From contig JAGTWJ010000017.1 in NCBI GenBank assembly GCA_020064725.1, forward strand, positions 2,728,001 to 2,792,000: DNA of 64,000 bases, written 5' to 3'. This DNA comes from Drechslerella dactyloides (lineage: Eukaryota; Ascomycota; Orbiliomycetes; Orbiliales; Orbiliaceae). The notes beneath the pieces were generated by a model. It had not been told where the DNA came from. It made no database searches and saw nothing but the letters and a program-made list of their open reading frames with translations. The translations under genes were made by a program, and so were the position numbers. Position 1 is the first letter of the stretch; each line of letters opens with the position of its first letter. Below are positions 25,210 through 35,622 of this stretch, piece by piece.

Positions 25210-26238
25210 ATGACACACACAACGCAGACCGACAACAGTCGCTACTCTGATCCGCCGCCGTCCGCCGGCCTGGCGCAGAGCTACTACCAGGCCAGCGAGC
25301 CACCAAACTCGCCTCTGCCCCCCTACTCCGATCCACAGAATATCGGATACCAGGCGGAGGCCATGCACTATGCCAAACCCGTCGACGAGGCCTCCAAGTC
25401 GACAGACTCCCAATCTACGGCCCTTCTCAAGCAAGATCCGGAACGCCTCGAGCTCCCCGAAGGCGGACCCTTCCGCCATAAATGCAAGAAAACCCGTCTA
25501 ACGCACAAAAACTCCCACGTCCGGGGAAAGCAGTATCTCGCTCTCCTGCGCATCTACATTTCCCCATGCACCACGGTCCTCGCCCTCGTCTCCGCTATCA
25601 ACATGGCCATCGCCTACTTTGGAATCTACCAAGAAGGAGCCCATTTGTCCACGGAGCCCACGAACCGCTCTCAGCAGCGTCTCTACGCATTCCCGCAAAC
25701 GCTAGAAACACTCCCAGAAACCATAATCTTCTCAGTGGGATTGGCCGCCACCGTCTACAACACCGCTATCCTGTTCATGCCAATTTGCCGATCTCAGCGC
25801 AGATTTTACAACTGGCGCTACTCGATTCCCGAAATCCTCGAAGTCATCGGCCACATCGCCATCATCGCCGCCGGCGCAGCAGGACTATACTTTGCCTTCA
25901 CAGCAAAGCCAGACGTCGAAAAGAGTCTATGGGGTTTCACCTGCTCCCGCACAGATAAACCCGAGCCAATCGCCTTCCCGAACGTACGGTACACGAATGC
26001 GTGTAAAGATTACAGCGTGGCAGTCTACACGCTCGCCGCGGCGCTGGGGTTCGCGGCTCTGAACGTCATAACGTACACTGTGAACGTGTGCCTGAAGCGA
26101 CGGTTCGGAGTGTACATTGAGTCCGACGATTCCTTGTGCATGGATGCCTGCGAATGCTGCGGTAGTTGCTGTAGCGCGATTGCCGACTTTTTTATATGGT
26201 TCCAGTGTTGCTTCGCTTGCTTCGATCTATGCTCTTAG
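25210..26238 (+). CDS. four-span membrane protein with cysteine-rich tail (342 aa)
   Basis: Single exon; the ATG at 25210 is chosen because the upstream in-frame stretch uses only non-ATG starts. Residues 1-105 are hydrophilic, Pro/Ser/Gln-rich and presumably cytosolic. Four hydrophobic segments lie at about 110-138, 170-192, 208-230 and 268-294, so both ends should be cytosolic. The loop between segments 3 and 4 contains a Cys pair (about 245 and 264) that could form a disulfide. The last 33 residues carry ten cysteines (several CC pairs), a layout suited to S-acylation at the plasma membrane. No Pfam-like motif is evident. The architecture recalls small fungal tetraspan (SUR7/MARVEL-like) proteins, but I could not match a signature. 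Function unknown. Confidence 0.75.
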   Translation: MTHTTQTDNSRYSDPPPSAGLAQSYYQASEPPNSPLPPYSDPQNIGYQAEAMHYAKPVDEASKSTDSQSTALLKQDPERLELPEGGPFRHKCKKTRLTHKNSHVRGKQYLALLRIYISPCTTVLALVSAINMAIAYFGIYQEGAHLSTEPTNRSQQRLYAFPQTLETLPETIIFSVGLAATVYNTAILFMPICRSQRRFYNWRYSIPEILEVIGHIAIIAAGAAGLYFAFTAKPDVEKSLWGFTCSRTDKPEPIAFPNVRYTNACKDYSVAVYTLAAALGFAALNVITYTVNVCLKRRFGVYIESDDSLCMDACECCGSCCSAIADFFIWFQCCFACFDLCS

Positions 26239-26961
26239 TTAGGAGCACGGCATTATCTACAGAGTTCCTGGGTTCGAATTCCGTCTATTTGCACGGGTGC
26301 ATATAGTCACCAAATATATGAGATATGGTGTTGCGGAATTCATGAGGCGGTGATGTTATAACGTTACTGGTCGATTGCGTTTCTTTTGACTTTGATTTGG
26401 ATATCCTGTGGGTATAACTGGCGTTAGGGGATTGATTACATATTTGTACACTCATGTCGCAGCGAGTTTATAATTTAGTCTCACGATTAGACAACAATAT
26501 CAGGCATTTGACGACGAGAATGAATTGCAATCCCAGATTTCCCATACTGCATTCTCAGAACAAAACCACAAAAAAATATCTTACATTTGAGAAGAGTTGT
26601 CAAGAAACGAATCCTGCTTTCCGAACAATTGAAGCGAATAGTAACGAAGAGAGTGAGATAGAGAATGTGCACAATTAAAAGGACACTACGGATAAAAAAC
26701 ATTGAAACGAAGTCGCAACGACACCTTCAACGAGGATAACTGAATAGTTACAGCTATCGTATCAAGGAAACGAGCAGCAAAAGGATAGACTTTTCCAAGG
26801 GATGTTTCGAAATCCCTTTTCATCCTCCACGTTTTCAAAATATAAGGAGCACAAAACACCTCCTACTGACAAGACTGTGCAGCAATTTGGTAATGAGGGG
26901 AATTCAAATGCGGTGTTTCTCGCTCTCTAAGGAAAGGGGTTAGATTCGCAATGTAATATCG
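26239..26961. other. intergenic, convergent 3' ends
   Basis: Seven hundred bp between converging genes, AT-leaning, with no supported coding frame. It probably holds both 3' untranslated regions. Confidence 0.6.
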
Positions 26962-28414
26962 TCAGCGGGCCGACTCACCCAGTCGAGAGTACAACATATA
27001 GAGGGCCATCTGGTTGCACTCCTGTGTGCCTGTTATCGTAACCAGCCTCTCGTTGCTATTGTCCTGGGGCTCATTGATTTTGATGACACTGCCGCTGAGC
27101 TGCCTGATCTCGTTGATCTTGGCTCCGCCCTTACCAATGATTGCGCCGACCATGTCGTTAGGAATGTAGATTTGCTGCGTGAGCGGGGCTCCAGGAATCA
27201 TCGCTGCCATATTGCCGTGAGGTTGTCCACCAGGCCCGCCATGTGCGCCATGGTGCGGGACGTTCGCCTGGTGCGGTCCAGCGCCGCTATACGCAGGTTG
27301 AGCGCTCGGGTCGGCATAGTGGATCGGGGCAGCTGGTTGCTGAACGGGTGCCTGGCCATGCAGGAATGGAAGTCCGTAAGGGTTCGCCGGTGTTCGCTGG
27401 GGCTGGTTATTGTGACGACGGTAATTATCGGGGTGACCATAGTTGCCATAAACTGGTTGGGGGGTATATGGCACAACCTGCATACCGCCAGGGATTGCGC
27501 CAGCTGGTCCACCGGATCGCGACGCATAAGCCGAAGCCGCAGGTCCGCCGAACCTCTCTGTCAGCTGCTCAACGAGTGTCGTAGCGACGTAGTAGGTTGC
27601 GATGTGGACTGCATCGGCGACACCGAGGACAATGAGGGACCTTTCCGTGGAGAGCGGCAAGCAAGAATCCGAGGCATTCAGTCTGGCTCCAGACGCATCC
27701 TGGATCTCCCGGATCCGCATTCCGCCCTTACCGATTATCGAGCCGATAAGGATATGCGGAATTAGAAGACGAAGGGGGAAGGTCTTTGATGTTTGGGTGG
27801 AGGGAGAGGCGAGCGGCTCGCCGTTAATCGTACGCACTATCAATCCAAACGCCTAGACAAATCCTACTTATCAGCCCATGATACGCTTTCTTGGAATGTA
27901 GCGTTTCGCTACAGCTACTGACCTTTGCAACGGCGTCGACTCCCCCGCTGACCGTTAGTATTCTCTCGACGGCACCTCGGGAATATTCTGACACTGTGCA
28001 CTTGGCTTCAGCAAGCCTTCTAATCTGCGTCACGTTCTCACCGCCCTTTCCAATGACAGTAGCCGCTTCAGCACTAGTGATTATGGCTCGCATGTGGATC
28101 CAGTTGGACTCATCTACGGGCTGGATGCTCGAGGTCACGGCCTGAGGAGCATCGGGGACCTTTGTATCACCGTCGGCTTCGGGCTTGGGTTCGGCAGGTG
28201 CATCATTCGGTTCGCCTTTCACGGGGCCCCCTTTGTCCAAGGCAGGGCGCTTGGCATCCGGCTCATTTGGCGCTGTTGGCGAAGACGGGTCCTCAAGGGG
28301 TCTCTTGGTCGTCGTAGAGGTCGAGATGGGCGTGGTTTCGGGTGCTAAGGCCGTCAGGGTGACTGACGATCCGGCCGATGCGGTCGATTCTGGCTTTCCG
28401 TCGCCGGAGCTCAT
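26962..28414 (-). CDS. three-KH-domain RNA-binding protein (460 aa), Rnc1/Pbp2-like
   Basis: Two exons, 28414-27923 and 27852-26962, separated by a 70-nt intron (GTCAGT donor, GTCTAG acceptor, phase 0). An N-terminal disordered region of ~100 residues precedes three KH domains, each with its GxxG RNA-binding loop: VIGKGGENV (about residue 118), IIGKGGMRI (about 200) and IIGKGGAKI (about 400). Between KH2 and KH3 lies a long Pro/Gly/His/Gln-rich linker. This KH-KH-linker-KH layout is that of poly(C)-binding/hnRNP K-like proteins; the closest fungal relatives I know are S. pombe Rnc1 and yeast Pbp2/Hek2, which bind mRNAs and affect their stability or localisation. The stop at 26962 follows KH3 closely. 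The gene is divergent from the mitochondrial-protein gene at 29940. The start at 28414 has a purine at -3. Confidence 0.88.
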
Positions 28415-28637
28415 TTTGTCGGTCGGTAACGGTGATGGTTTGATTCGAGTTTTTCTCGCTCACACTTCACACTTTGCACTAGCAGCTGCGGCTTTGGGGG
28501 CCAAAACCTGAGTTTGTTTTTGAAGACGTTCGCAAGACCTGATCGCCTGCGGATATTTATTGAATTGCTTTTTCTTTCTTTGCTCTACTCGATATACACC
28601 TTTGACGGGCAATGGGTGCTGGAGAAAGAGTGGTGTA

Positions 28638-28655
28638 GGCAGGCAGGCAGGCAGG
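28638..28655. repeat. GGCA microsatellite
   Basis: Four and a half consecutive GGCA units about 220 bp upstream of the KH-protein start. Confidence 0.6.
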
Positions 28656-29484
28656 TGATGGAAGGAGGTGCGAAGAGCGATGTGCGAGGTGTGCGAAGCT
28701 GGTGCGGATGTTGGAGAGTAGTATAGTATCTTTTTCTTCTTTATTTGCTTGTGGCAAGGGTGAGGTTCGGAGGAACGGGCGGCGAGGTGAACCAGGCAGG
28801 AAGAGAGTGGAGACAGGTGGTCTCAGCGAGTACGTACAGTCTCGCGAGAGATGCCCTCGATGCAAGGAGGGAGAAGCGGCTGCGATGGCAGTGATCGGAA
28901 GTGATGGTGGAAAGCAAGGAGGGCAGTTCTTCCAAGTCTATTGGAGAGGGAACTGCGCTGTTTGGGAGAGAGTGCGAAGGCGAGGGCGAAGATTTGCAAG
29001 GGATGCAGGACGGAGAAGAGGATGGTGATGAGATGGAGGAGACGTGGTAATGAGGATGATGGCGAAGGCGACGGTGGTGGTGGTGATGGTGGTGATAATA
29101 ACGGGAGGATGAGGACGCGACAGCAAGCCGACGGCGCCTAAGAAAGTTAGTCAGTTGGCCGACGGGCTGCAAGAATCTGCGACAGCACACAGCCTCTTCG
29201 ACGCACAGTGCTCCTACCGGGCAGGGTCTAGGAGACGGCGGATGAGACGAGACGAGACAGAGCTGCGCTCAAGACGGAAAGTGCTGGCCGATGCCGACGG
29301 AGCGAGCAAGATGGATCTGGATTCGAGTGCTTCGAACGCTGCGATGGCGAGGGCGAGTTCGAATGGAATGATGATGCGGCGGACGATTGTTCGGGCGATG
29401 GTGTGGAGTTTTTCTCTCTGCCTGCAATTTGAGCCCGCCCAAGCGAGCGGGATTATGTAAGCCGCCCAATTTTGCACCGCCAGC

Positions 29485-29500
29485 AAAAAAAAAAAAAAAA
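29485..29500. repeat. 16-nt poly(A) tract
   Basis: An uninterrupted run of 16 A on the plus strand, about 440 bp before the mitochondrial-protein ATG. Poly(dA:dT) tracts keep promoters nucleosome-free in fungi, so it may be a promoter element. Confidence 0.6.
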
Positions 29501-29939
29501 CACCGTCGACGGGAAAACATCTCGATCGTGCTCGACCTCAGCAGGCAGCAGCCGTCGGTGAAAACGCTCGCGGACGCCATTGCCGCCGTCGCCCGGATAT
29601 CACGACAAGGTACCGTCCCCGGCCTGACACTCTCTCTGCACCGGCTCGCTGCTGACCGGTGATGGCCGAGATAGGCAGATGTCACATCCACGTTTCTGAT
29701 GCATCTGCTGTCGACGGACCGCGCCCTGCATTGATGGCTCTGCCACCTCGCCGAAGCTCGACATCCCAGCACGAAACAGCGGCCTCTCGATAGGATATCG
29801 ATTGAGCGCCGGCTCTCCTCGTGGCAGCCACGCTTCCCGATTGAAACGAAACAGAGACAGCCGGAAGAATTGAAGAAACAGATACAGGCGTATCCATCCA
29901 CCGAGCAATGCCGAGCAGCACCCGCCACCAGATGCATTG

Positions 29940-32900
29940 ATGCGTGCCTCCCGCTTCCTCCCCGCCGCCGCTGCTGCTCGCAGAGGCTGCCGCCGTGGCA
30001 CTCCGCTCCACGTCTCGGACCACCTCTGGATCCCGGAATCGCTCGTTTGCGATGTTTTTCGCACCTTTTGTTTGAGACGGCTGCATACCCGCAGCCTCAG
30101 GCGGCCGTCTGCGAAGGCCAGAAAATGCTACACGTTTCAACCCCTTCGGCCAAGCAGGGCGGAATCAACGTCACCTGACGGCCACCCTGACGATGACGCA
30201 CCACCGTCAGCTACCCAAAACCTATTCAGTTGGAGCTTTAGCAAGAACTATGAGGGTATCGCAAAGATCAGCCGTTTGTCAAGACGGAAGCCCGCAACAA
30301 CCACCGAGCTGGACCTCGATCTGGACTATGGCAAAGCCAGCCTTTTCGATACTGCGGGCCCGCTTCGGAACCAATTGAATCACTTGATCAGATTCGGGAC
30401 CTCCATGAGCCAAAATGAGGACGATGTCCAGCAAGAGCCAGTGCTTGATTCGCATGTGCAACAGGACATCCAGGATGCCATGCTTAATTTATTCCCGGAA
30501 GTGCCGCGAAAGCAGCTGAATTGTCAGCCTTCACTGGCTACGGACACCATACCTCTGCCAAGTACCGTTGTTGAGACTCAACATGTGGCTTCAGCCAGTG
30601 CCTCTGAGCAATCCGACTCCCCAGAGAAGATACTAGATTTGCCGCCTCAGAATCCACCACAGGATCCGGCTCTTCAAGGTCCACCTGCTCAAGAGTTAAG
30701 CTTTCCGCCCACGCCTGCTATACCCCAGCTTGCGATACTACCTCAAGAAGACCCACATCAAACATCGGAGCCTGGCGACGAAGAATGCAAAGCAGATCAG
30801 AAACGCTCTGCGGCGGAAGAGATGCCTCAGATGCCTCATGATGCTTTTGAATTCAAGGTTCCGGTCAATCCTCCTGTGGATATAGAGACTCTTCTCTTAT
30901 CCAGCGAGCACATTGAGGCCGTCGAAATCTTGAAGGCCATCGACCTGGATAATATCGAGAGTCCAGGCTGGGCGGACAAAATCGTTCTAAAACCACACGA
31001 AAGGATACAAACGTCGCCCTTGCCATCACAACAGGACTTTGAAGCTCAACTTCTCGAAGTCATATCCGACAACAAGGCTACCGTCGCGAGCTTGGTCATG
31101 ATATACTCCCAATTCGATAGTCTAGTGGGGATAAGCAATTTCTCCGACCTCCCCAGGCTGAAAAAGACAATGTACGCTCGGCTGGGTGGCCAGGCACACG
31201 AGTGGCTGGTCTGGTTGTTTCGACATAAAAGCACCGAGATCCTAAGAGACCCTGACCTCATGCCGCCCTCCCTTCGCAAAAAGATGGTGAAATTCGAAGA
31301 GTCTTTGGCACAAATCACGCCCAAAACAGCTAATCCAAAATCAATAACAAGGGAAGACGCCCTCCTTGATTCTATCTGGCACAAGTTGAAGACTTCCCCG
31401 GTCTTCAGTCAATGGTATCCTCTGGACCATCCAGGTTTTGTCCTACGATTCACACAGGCCGACATGATCCTGGACAAGGCAATTGCGAGACTGAAGCAAG
31501 GCGACTGGAATAAGAACAAAAAACGTGATGTGGAGACCTGCTTGGATATCTTCTTCTTCTACTCTGGTATGAAGGCCCCGCTGGTCCTGCTCTTCCCCCG
31601 CATTCTAGAGCTGTTCCAGGCGTGGGTCCCCCATTGGAAGAGCCAAAATTATGCCACCAGGCTTGTGAAATCAGATCCATCGGCTTTGCAGGAATACCCT
31701 CAACCGGGATCGACGGACGAGTCGCAGTCGCAACCGCCTTCGGAAGCTGGTATACCCTTCAAGCCTGAAATGATCAGACGGATAGCAATCCAGAAAGTTC
31801 GACACCATCTCCTCAGTACTGGATCCGAGCGATTGGAAGGAAAATTCCATACAATCATTCCTGGCCTTCAAAGACTCCTCGATTGCTTGCCCGCAGCACA
31901 TGTTCGACGGCTTATTTCAACCCTCCTCCTTTCCCGCGCTAGCCCAACTTCCAAGGTTCCCCTGGCCGCTGGTGTTTCATGGACCGATGCCTGGACCTTG
32001 GAGGAAATACGACCTTTCAAGCCTTGGATCCGTCGATCTCTAGATATCAACGTCACATTCGACGATGGTGATCACCTACGCTTCCTCCGGGACGCCACAG
32101 ACTTATACGAGGCTATCTTGGTCACCAAAGGCCACGAAGCAGCGTCCGCGTACTCTTACAACCTCGACAACATGAGGCTCGTCGAATTCCATCTTCGAAC
32201 GTGGGTACACCACCATGGCCTTCGCTACTTTAATGACAAGACGTTCCTCGATGAGCTCCAAGCCACGATGGAAAACATCATTGAGCGCGTGCGAGCCTCT
32301 ATGGTTCTCGAGCCTAAATTTCCGGGACAGCCGTTCGCCCAAGCGATCCTCTCGATGTTCTATCTCAACCTCCCGACAGAACTCTTCGCGATCGACCTGA
32401 TACGCTCACTCGCCGTCTCCTACCGAACCAGCCAGTTGCTCTCCTGCCTCGCCATCCTCCAGCGCTTTGTCGGCAAATCCAACGGCGAAGTTGTGTTCAA
32501 GATCCCCAAACACGCAGTGAAGATGGCGCTGGCAAGTCTACGACGCGCAGAACCCTACGAAGCCCTCCGACTCCTATCCCGATACCACAACCACCACAAC
32601 GCAACCTGGGCCGAAGTCCTGGTTCATACAGCTCACGAGTACCCCAAGGAAACCCATTTCGTACTGCGACGGTTCCTCCAGCCACTTCACCACAAGTCGG
32701 CATTCAATCCACAGATAGAATTCACCACGCCCCGCGGCCGACCCAACCGGAATCTCTTCTCCCAACTGGCAATGCGTTATGCACTCTCCCAAAACCACTC
32801 AGCAACAATGGCAACTCAGCGCATCTCCTACCTCCGCCGCGTAATGATCAATCTTGGCTACGGCGCTGACATTCGCGTTACACGTGCGCTGGTGGTCGCC

Positions 32901-33188
32901 GCAATGGTCCGCTCAGGCGTCCACCGCGTGCAAACCGGTACCGAGTTCACTGCTCCCAGCGACCTATGGAAGCACGGCCGGCTTATGTATGCGGCGCGCC
33001 GGTTCCTGCAGGACTCCGATATTGACGGTAGCTGGCGAAAGGGGCTGACGAAAGCTCAGGCGCAGGAGAAGAAGAAGGAATTCCTGGAGCAGTGCATGAT
33101 CGAGGTGTGGAAGGAGGTTAAGAGGTGGCAGGACCGCCGGCTTGCGCAGAGCGAGGATTCCGGCGATGTGCATGCCGTTGCTCTATGA
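29940..33188 (+). CDS. large mitochondrially targeted helical protein (1,082 aa), PPR-like?
   Basis: Single exon; the ATG at 29940 is the first in frame. The N-terminus is Arg/Ala-rich with no acidic residue for ~25 positions (MRASRFLPAAAAARRGCRRG), a typical mitochondrial presequence. Residues ~180-300 are Pro/Gln-rich and disordered. The rest is strongly alpha-helical without membrane segments. Around 740-930 short Leu/Ala-rich helix pairs recur (LAILQRFVG..., LRRAEPYEALRLLSRYHN), reminiscent of degenerate pentatricopeptide repeats. The C-terminus is Lys/Glu-rich. Fungal mitochondria use many poorly conserved large helical proteins of this sort for mRNA stability or translation; that role here is inference. 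I do not recognise a specific ortholog. It is divergent from the KH gene. Confidence 0.75.
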   Translation: MRASRFLPAAAAARRGCRRGTPLHVSDHLWIPESLVCDVFRTFCLRRLHTRSLRRPSAKARKCYTFQPLRPSRAESTSPDGHPDDDAPPSATQNLFSWSFSKNYEGIAKISRLSRRKPATTTELDLDLDYGKASLFDTAGPLRNQLNHLIRFGTSMSQNEDDVQQEPVLDSHVQQDIQDAMLNLFPEVPRKQLNCQPSLATDTIPLPSTVVETQHVASASASEQSDSPEKILDLPPQNPPQDPALQGPPAQELSFPPTPAIPQLAILPQEDPHQTSEPGDEECKADQKRSAAEEMPQMPHDAFEFKVPVNPPVDIETLLLSSEHIEAVEILKAIDLDNIESPGWADKIVLKPHERIQTSPLPSQQDFEAQLLEVISDNKATVASLVMIYSQFDSLVGISNFSDLPRLKKTMYARLGGQAHEWLVWLFRHKSTEILRDPDLMPPSLRKKMVKFEESLAQITPKTANPKSITREDALLDSIWHKLKTSPVFSQWYPLDHPGFVLRFTQADMILDKAIARLKQGDWNKNKKRDVETCLDIFFFYSGMKAPLVLLFPRILELFQAWVPHWKSQNYATRLVKSDPSALQEYPQPGSTDESQSQPPSEAGIPFKPEMIRRIAIQKVRHHLLSTGSERLEGKFHTIIPGLQRLLDCLPAAHVRRLISTLLLSRASPTSKVPLAAGVSWTDAWTLEEIRPFKPWIRRSLDINVTFDDGDHLRFLRDATDLYEAILVTKGHEAASAYSYNLDNMRLVEFHLRTWVHHHGLRYFNDKTFLDELQATMENIIERVRASMVLEPKFPGQPFAQAILSMFYLNLPTELFAIDLIRSLAVSYRTSQLLSCLAILQRFVGKSNGEVVFKIPKHAVKMALASLRRAEPYEALRLLSRYHNHHNATWAEVLVHTAHEYPKETHFVLRRFLQPLHHKSAFNPQIEFTTPRGRPNRNLFSQLAMRYALSQNHSATMATQRISYLRRVMINLGYGADIRVTRALVVAAMVRSGVHRVQTGTEFTAPSDLWKHGRLMYAARRFLQDSDIDGSWRKGLTKAQAQEKKKEFLEQCMIEVWKEVKRWQDRRLAQSEDSGDVHAVAL

Positions 33189-33754
33189 GTTATCCGGATG
33201 CGCCCAGTGTAAAGGTTCGCATTCGATCTCCCTGTTTGCGTGGGATTCACCCTGTATATAGTATTCTATACCATTGTATTATAGCCTTATCCTGCAGATT
33301 GTATATAGCATAAGATAGCAGCTTCGGTACATGGTTCGACCTGGATGTGCAAGCCACATGCACTGTACATGTATGATAGATTTTTTCAGCATCAGACCCG
33401 CTATATATAGCTGGATTATAATATCTGGCCTAGTATTCTGTTCCACACGTTATATGCAAGCCTTACGGCACTATGATCGCGCGTAGCCGACGATTCACCA
33501 TTTACATGGAGCAGATGCTTAAGTAACGACTTGCTCGAGAGATTGTTATGAGTTCTCACATTGTACATTGCCGCTACCTACAAACCCTCAATCAGATGCA
33601 TATAAAAGTTTGAACGACTCGAATAACTTACAGTAGCACTATAGAACAGAATTAAAATACAGCATTATATGTATACATGCATCAACCATCGATCCAATTT
33701 GACTCGTCCGGCTTCCAACTTGCACACACACCTCCACCAATATTCAGTCGTACC
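33189..33754. other. intergenic, convergent 3' ends
   Basis: AT-leaning 3' regions of two converging genes; no coding signal seen. Confidence 0.6.
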
Positions 33755-34748
33755 TCAAGGTTCATCAATCCACTTCTCGTCGTCCAACGGCGGATCTTCG
33801 CACCGGAGCTTGAAATGATCCAACCAAGCCTGATCCGTCGCCAACGGCGAGTTGTAGTACAAGGCAATGCCAACCTCGGGAGAATCGCTCTTAAACGTAT
33901 ACGCCACAAGATTCCTATCGTACAAGCTCAACTGAGGCACCAGCGTGACGGGATGGCTCTTAAGGTCCGGCGTATCAAACTGGATGCTCGGGTCGAGGAA
34001 CGTCGCGCCGTTCTCCGTGATGGATGCCATCCGAGAGCCGAGCATCACGTTTGTCCATTCCCATACCTTTCTGCGCTCTAGATTGTACTTTTTGCCGCTG
34101 AAATTGCAGAATTCAAGGTAGGTTGCGCGATCGCAGCTGTAGTAGAAGGGCCGGCAGGAGCTGGAGTTCGTGGTGACGTAGCCGTAGACGAGGTTTGGCG
34201 CGTCGACGGCGTCGTCGCCGTAGAATTTCCAGAGTTTCTGCGCGTATGAGGCTGGGAAGGTTGGGCCGACGAGGATTTCGGAGTGGGCTAATGGGAAGTT
34301 GTGCCTTTTGTTATGGATGTTGCGGATGGGGCCGAGCTGTATGTCGAATTTATATCAGTGTCAGTAGGCGGTCAAATGATTGAATCGGAATTGTCTATGC
34401 GGTCATTTTTAGTTTCGAGGGTGGCTTCTTACCAGATTCGCCGGATTCTTCACCGGATCACTTGCATCGACGCCTGTGCTGGATCGATTCCACCCTGTTG
34501 ATACCTCAGCTGACGGACCCGTTGCAGCGGGCCGCTCTAAAGCTGGGATCTGTGCGTCGAAATCGGTCAGCCACGCATCCCTAGATATCACCACTTACAA
34601 TTATACGGTTCTCGATGTGTAATATCAAAGGAGAGACGTTTCTTACCGGCCGCTTCTGGGGGGCTAAGATCGCCGCATCGATGCTGGGAAAGAGCGACTG
34701 CAGATACAACCCGGAAGCTAGAATGGCAGCCAAAGTTTTCCCTATCAT
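33755..34748 (-). CDS. small secreted protein (266 aa), unknown family
   Basis: Three exons: 34748-34647, 34549-34433 and 34336-33755. All introns are phase 0 (donors GTAAGA twice; acceptors GCACAG and ATACAG, about 96-97 nt each). Exon 1 encodes a signal peptide (MIGKTLAAILASGLYLQSLF, cleavage probably near residue 25). Exon 2 is Ser/Thr/Pro-rich. Exon 3 is the folded part: it starts LGPIRNIHNKRHNFPLAHSE and has a loop with two cysteines at SSCRPFYYSCDR followed by EFC, then a Trp-rich patch and a beta-rich C-terminus ending DEKWIDEP. Four cysteines in the mature part (three close together, one near the end) would suit disulfides. There is no membrane segment after the signal. I do not recognise the family. 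Size, secretion and cysteines are compatible with an effector-like or wall protein, but no function is claimed. Confidence 0.72.
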
Positions 34749-35622
34749 GACCACGATTCCTTTCCCAGTTCGCCTCTAGGCTACTCGACTGCCTATCTTG
34801 TCTCTAACACACCCGACACTGAACCTCCCCACGGGTAAGATCCGAGGATATATGGGTATTCGTCGCGAACAAGTTATCGTGCTGCCGCGAGACTGCTGTC
34901 TACTTTTGGAGATTTCGAGTATTGTCAAATCTTCAACGAGTAATGAAGTTGAAAAGCACTACAGCTGAGGAATCTGAGCTTAAGGATCAATATGCATTGT
35001 CGAAGTCGAAGTAGAAGAATAGAAAGATTCAAAAGACAATAATTGGAGTGCCCAGTACCCATACTTGCTTACGTTATATCTATCGACAAGCAACAAACGC
35101 TATTCTTGAAATATAATGGCTGTTGCTAGACTGAAGTCTGGATTCACTTTGAAACGGCGTGTTGGGTTCCGTATATATCTGGCACTTCGAATTCAATACA
35201 GCACAGTTAATTAATGCTGCAGCACTGCAATACCTACAACATTCTGGAAGCATACGCATGCGAGAGCTGTCCGGCTGCACCTGAAAGTTGCAACATTACA
35301 GGTCGTCCTGTATCTGGAACAATACAAGACTACAGCAGTTCAAGCTAATATTATAATCCGTTCACCTACAAATCAAGGAGCCGATACCGCGTATCATTTG
35401 GTGGGGCCGGCCTGTTGGTCTCCTACGCCAAAATAGGTGGTTCACACGTTGTCACGACCGCTTCAAAAAAACAACAAGAGATTAAATATATCAACGAGTT
35501 ACATGTGCATGCTGCAAGACGAAACTACAGAAACAAAAAAAAAAAAGCACTACCATACAATAATATAAAACTTCAATACAATCTGACAACCCCGATTCAT
35601 CATATCCACCACGTCAGCGCCC
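34749..35622. other. intergenic region
   Basis: Upstream region of the secreted-protein gene and 3' region of the GTPase gene. It is AT-rich, with an A-run at about 35537-35547 and no supported gene. Confidence 0.6.

Larger units (their letters stand above)
28415..29939. other. divergent intergenic region, low-complexity
   Basis: Shared upstream region of the KH gene and the mitochondrial-protein gene. It is purine-rich on the plus strand, with short simple repeats: GGCA at 28638-28655, GGT/GAT-type triplets at about 29040-29110 and a 16-A run at 29485-29500. Several open frames on both strands are low-complexity shadows with no domain. Confidence 0.6.

Noticed and set aside
26268..26285. 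GGGTTCGAATTCC resembles a tRNA B box
   Set aside because: One base too long for the T-loop consensus. No matching A box, acceptor stem or anticodon arm upstream. No other tRNA candidate was seen on either strand.
28741..29190. Ser/His-rich 149-codon minus frame in the divergent region
   Set aside because: Low-complexity translation of simple GGT/GAT repeats; no support for a gene.
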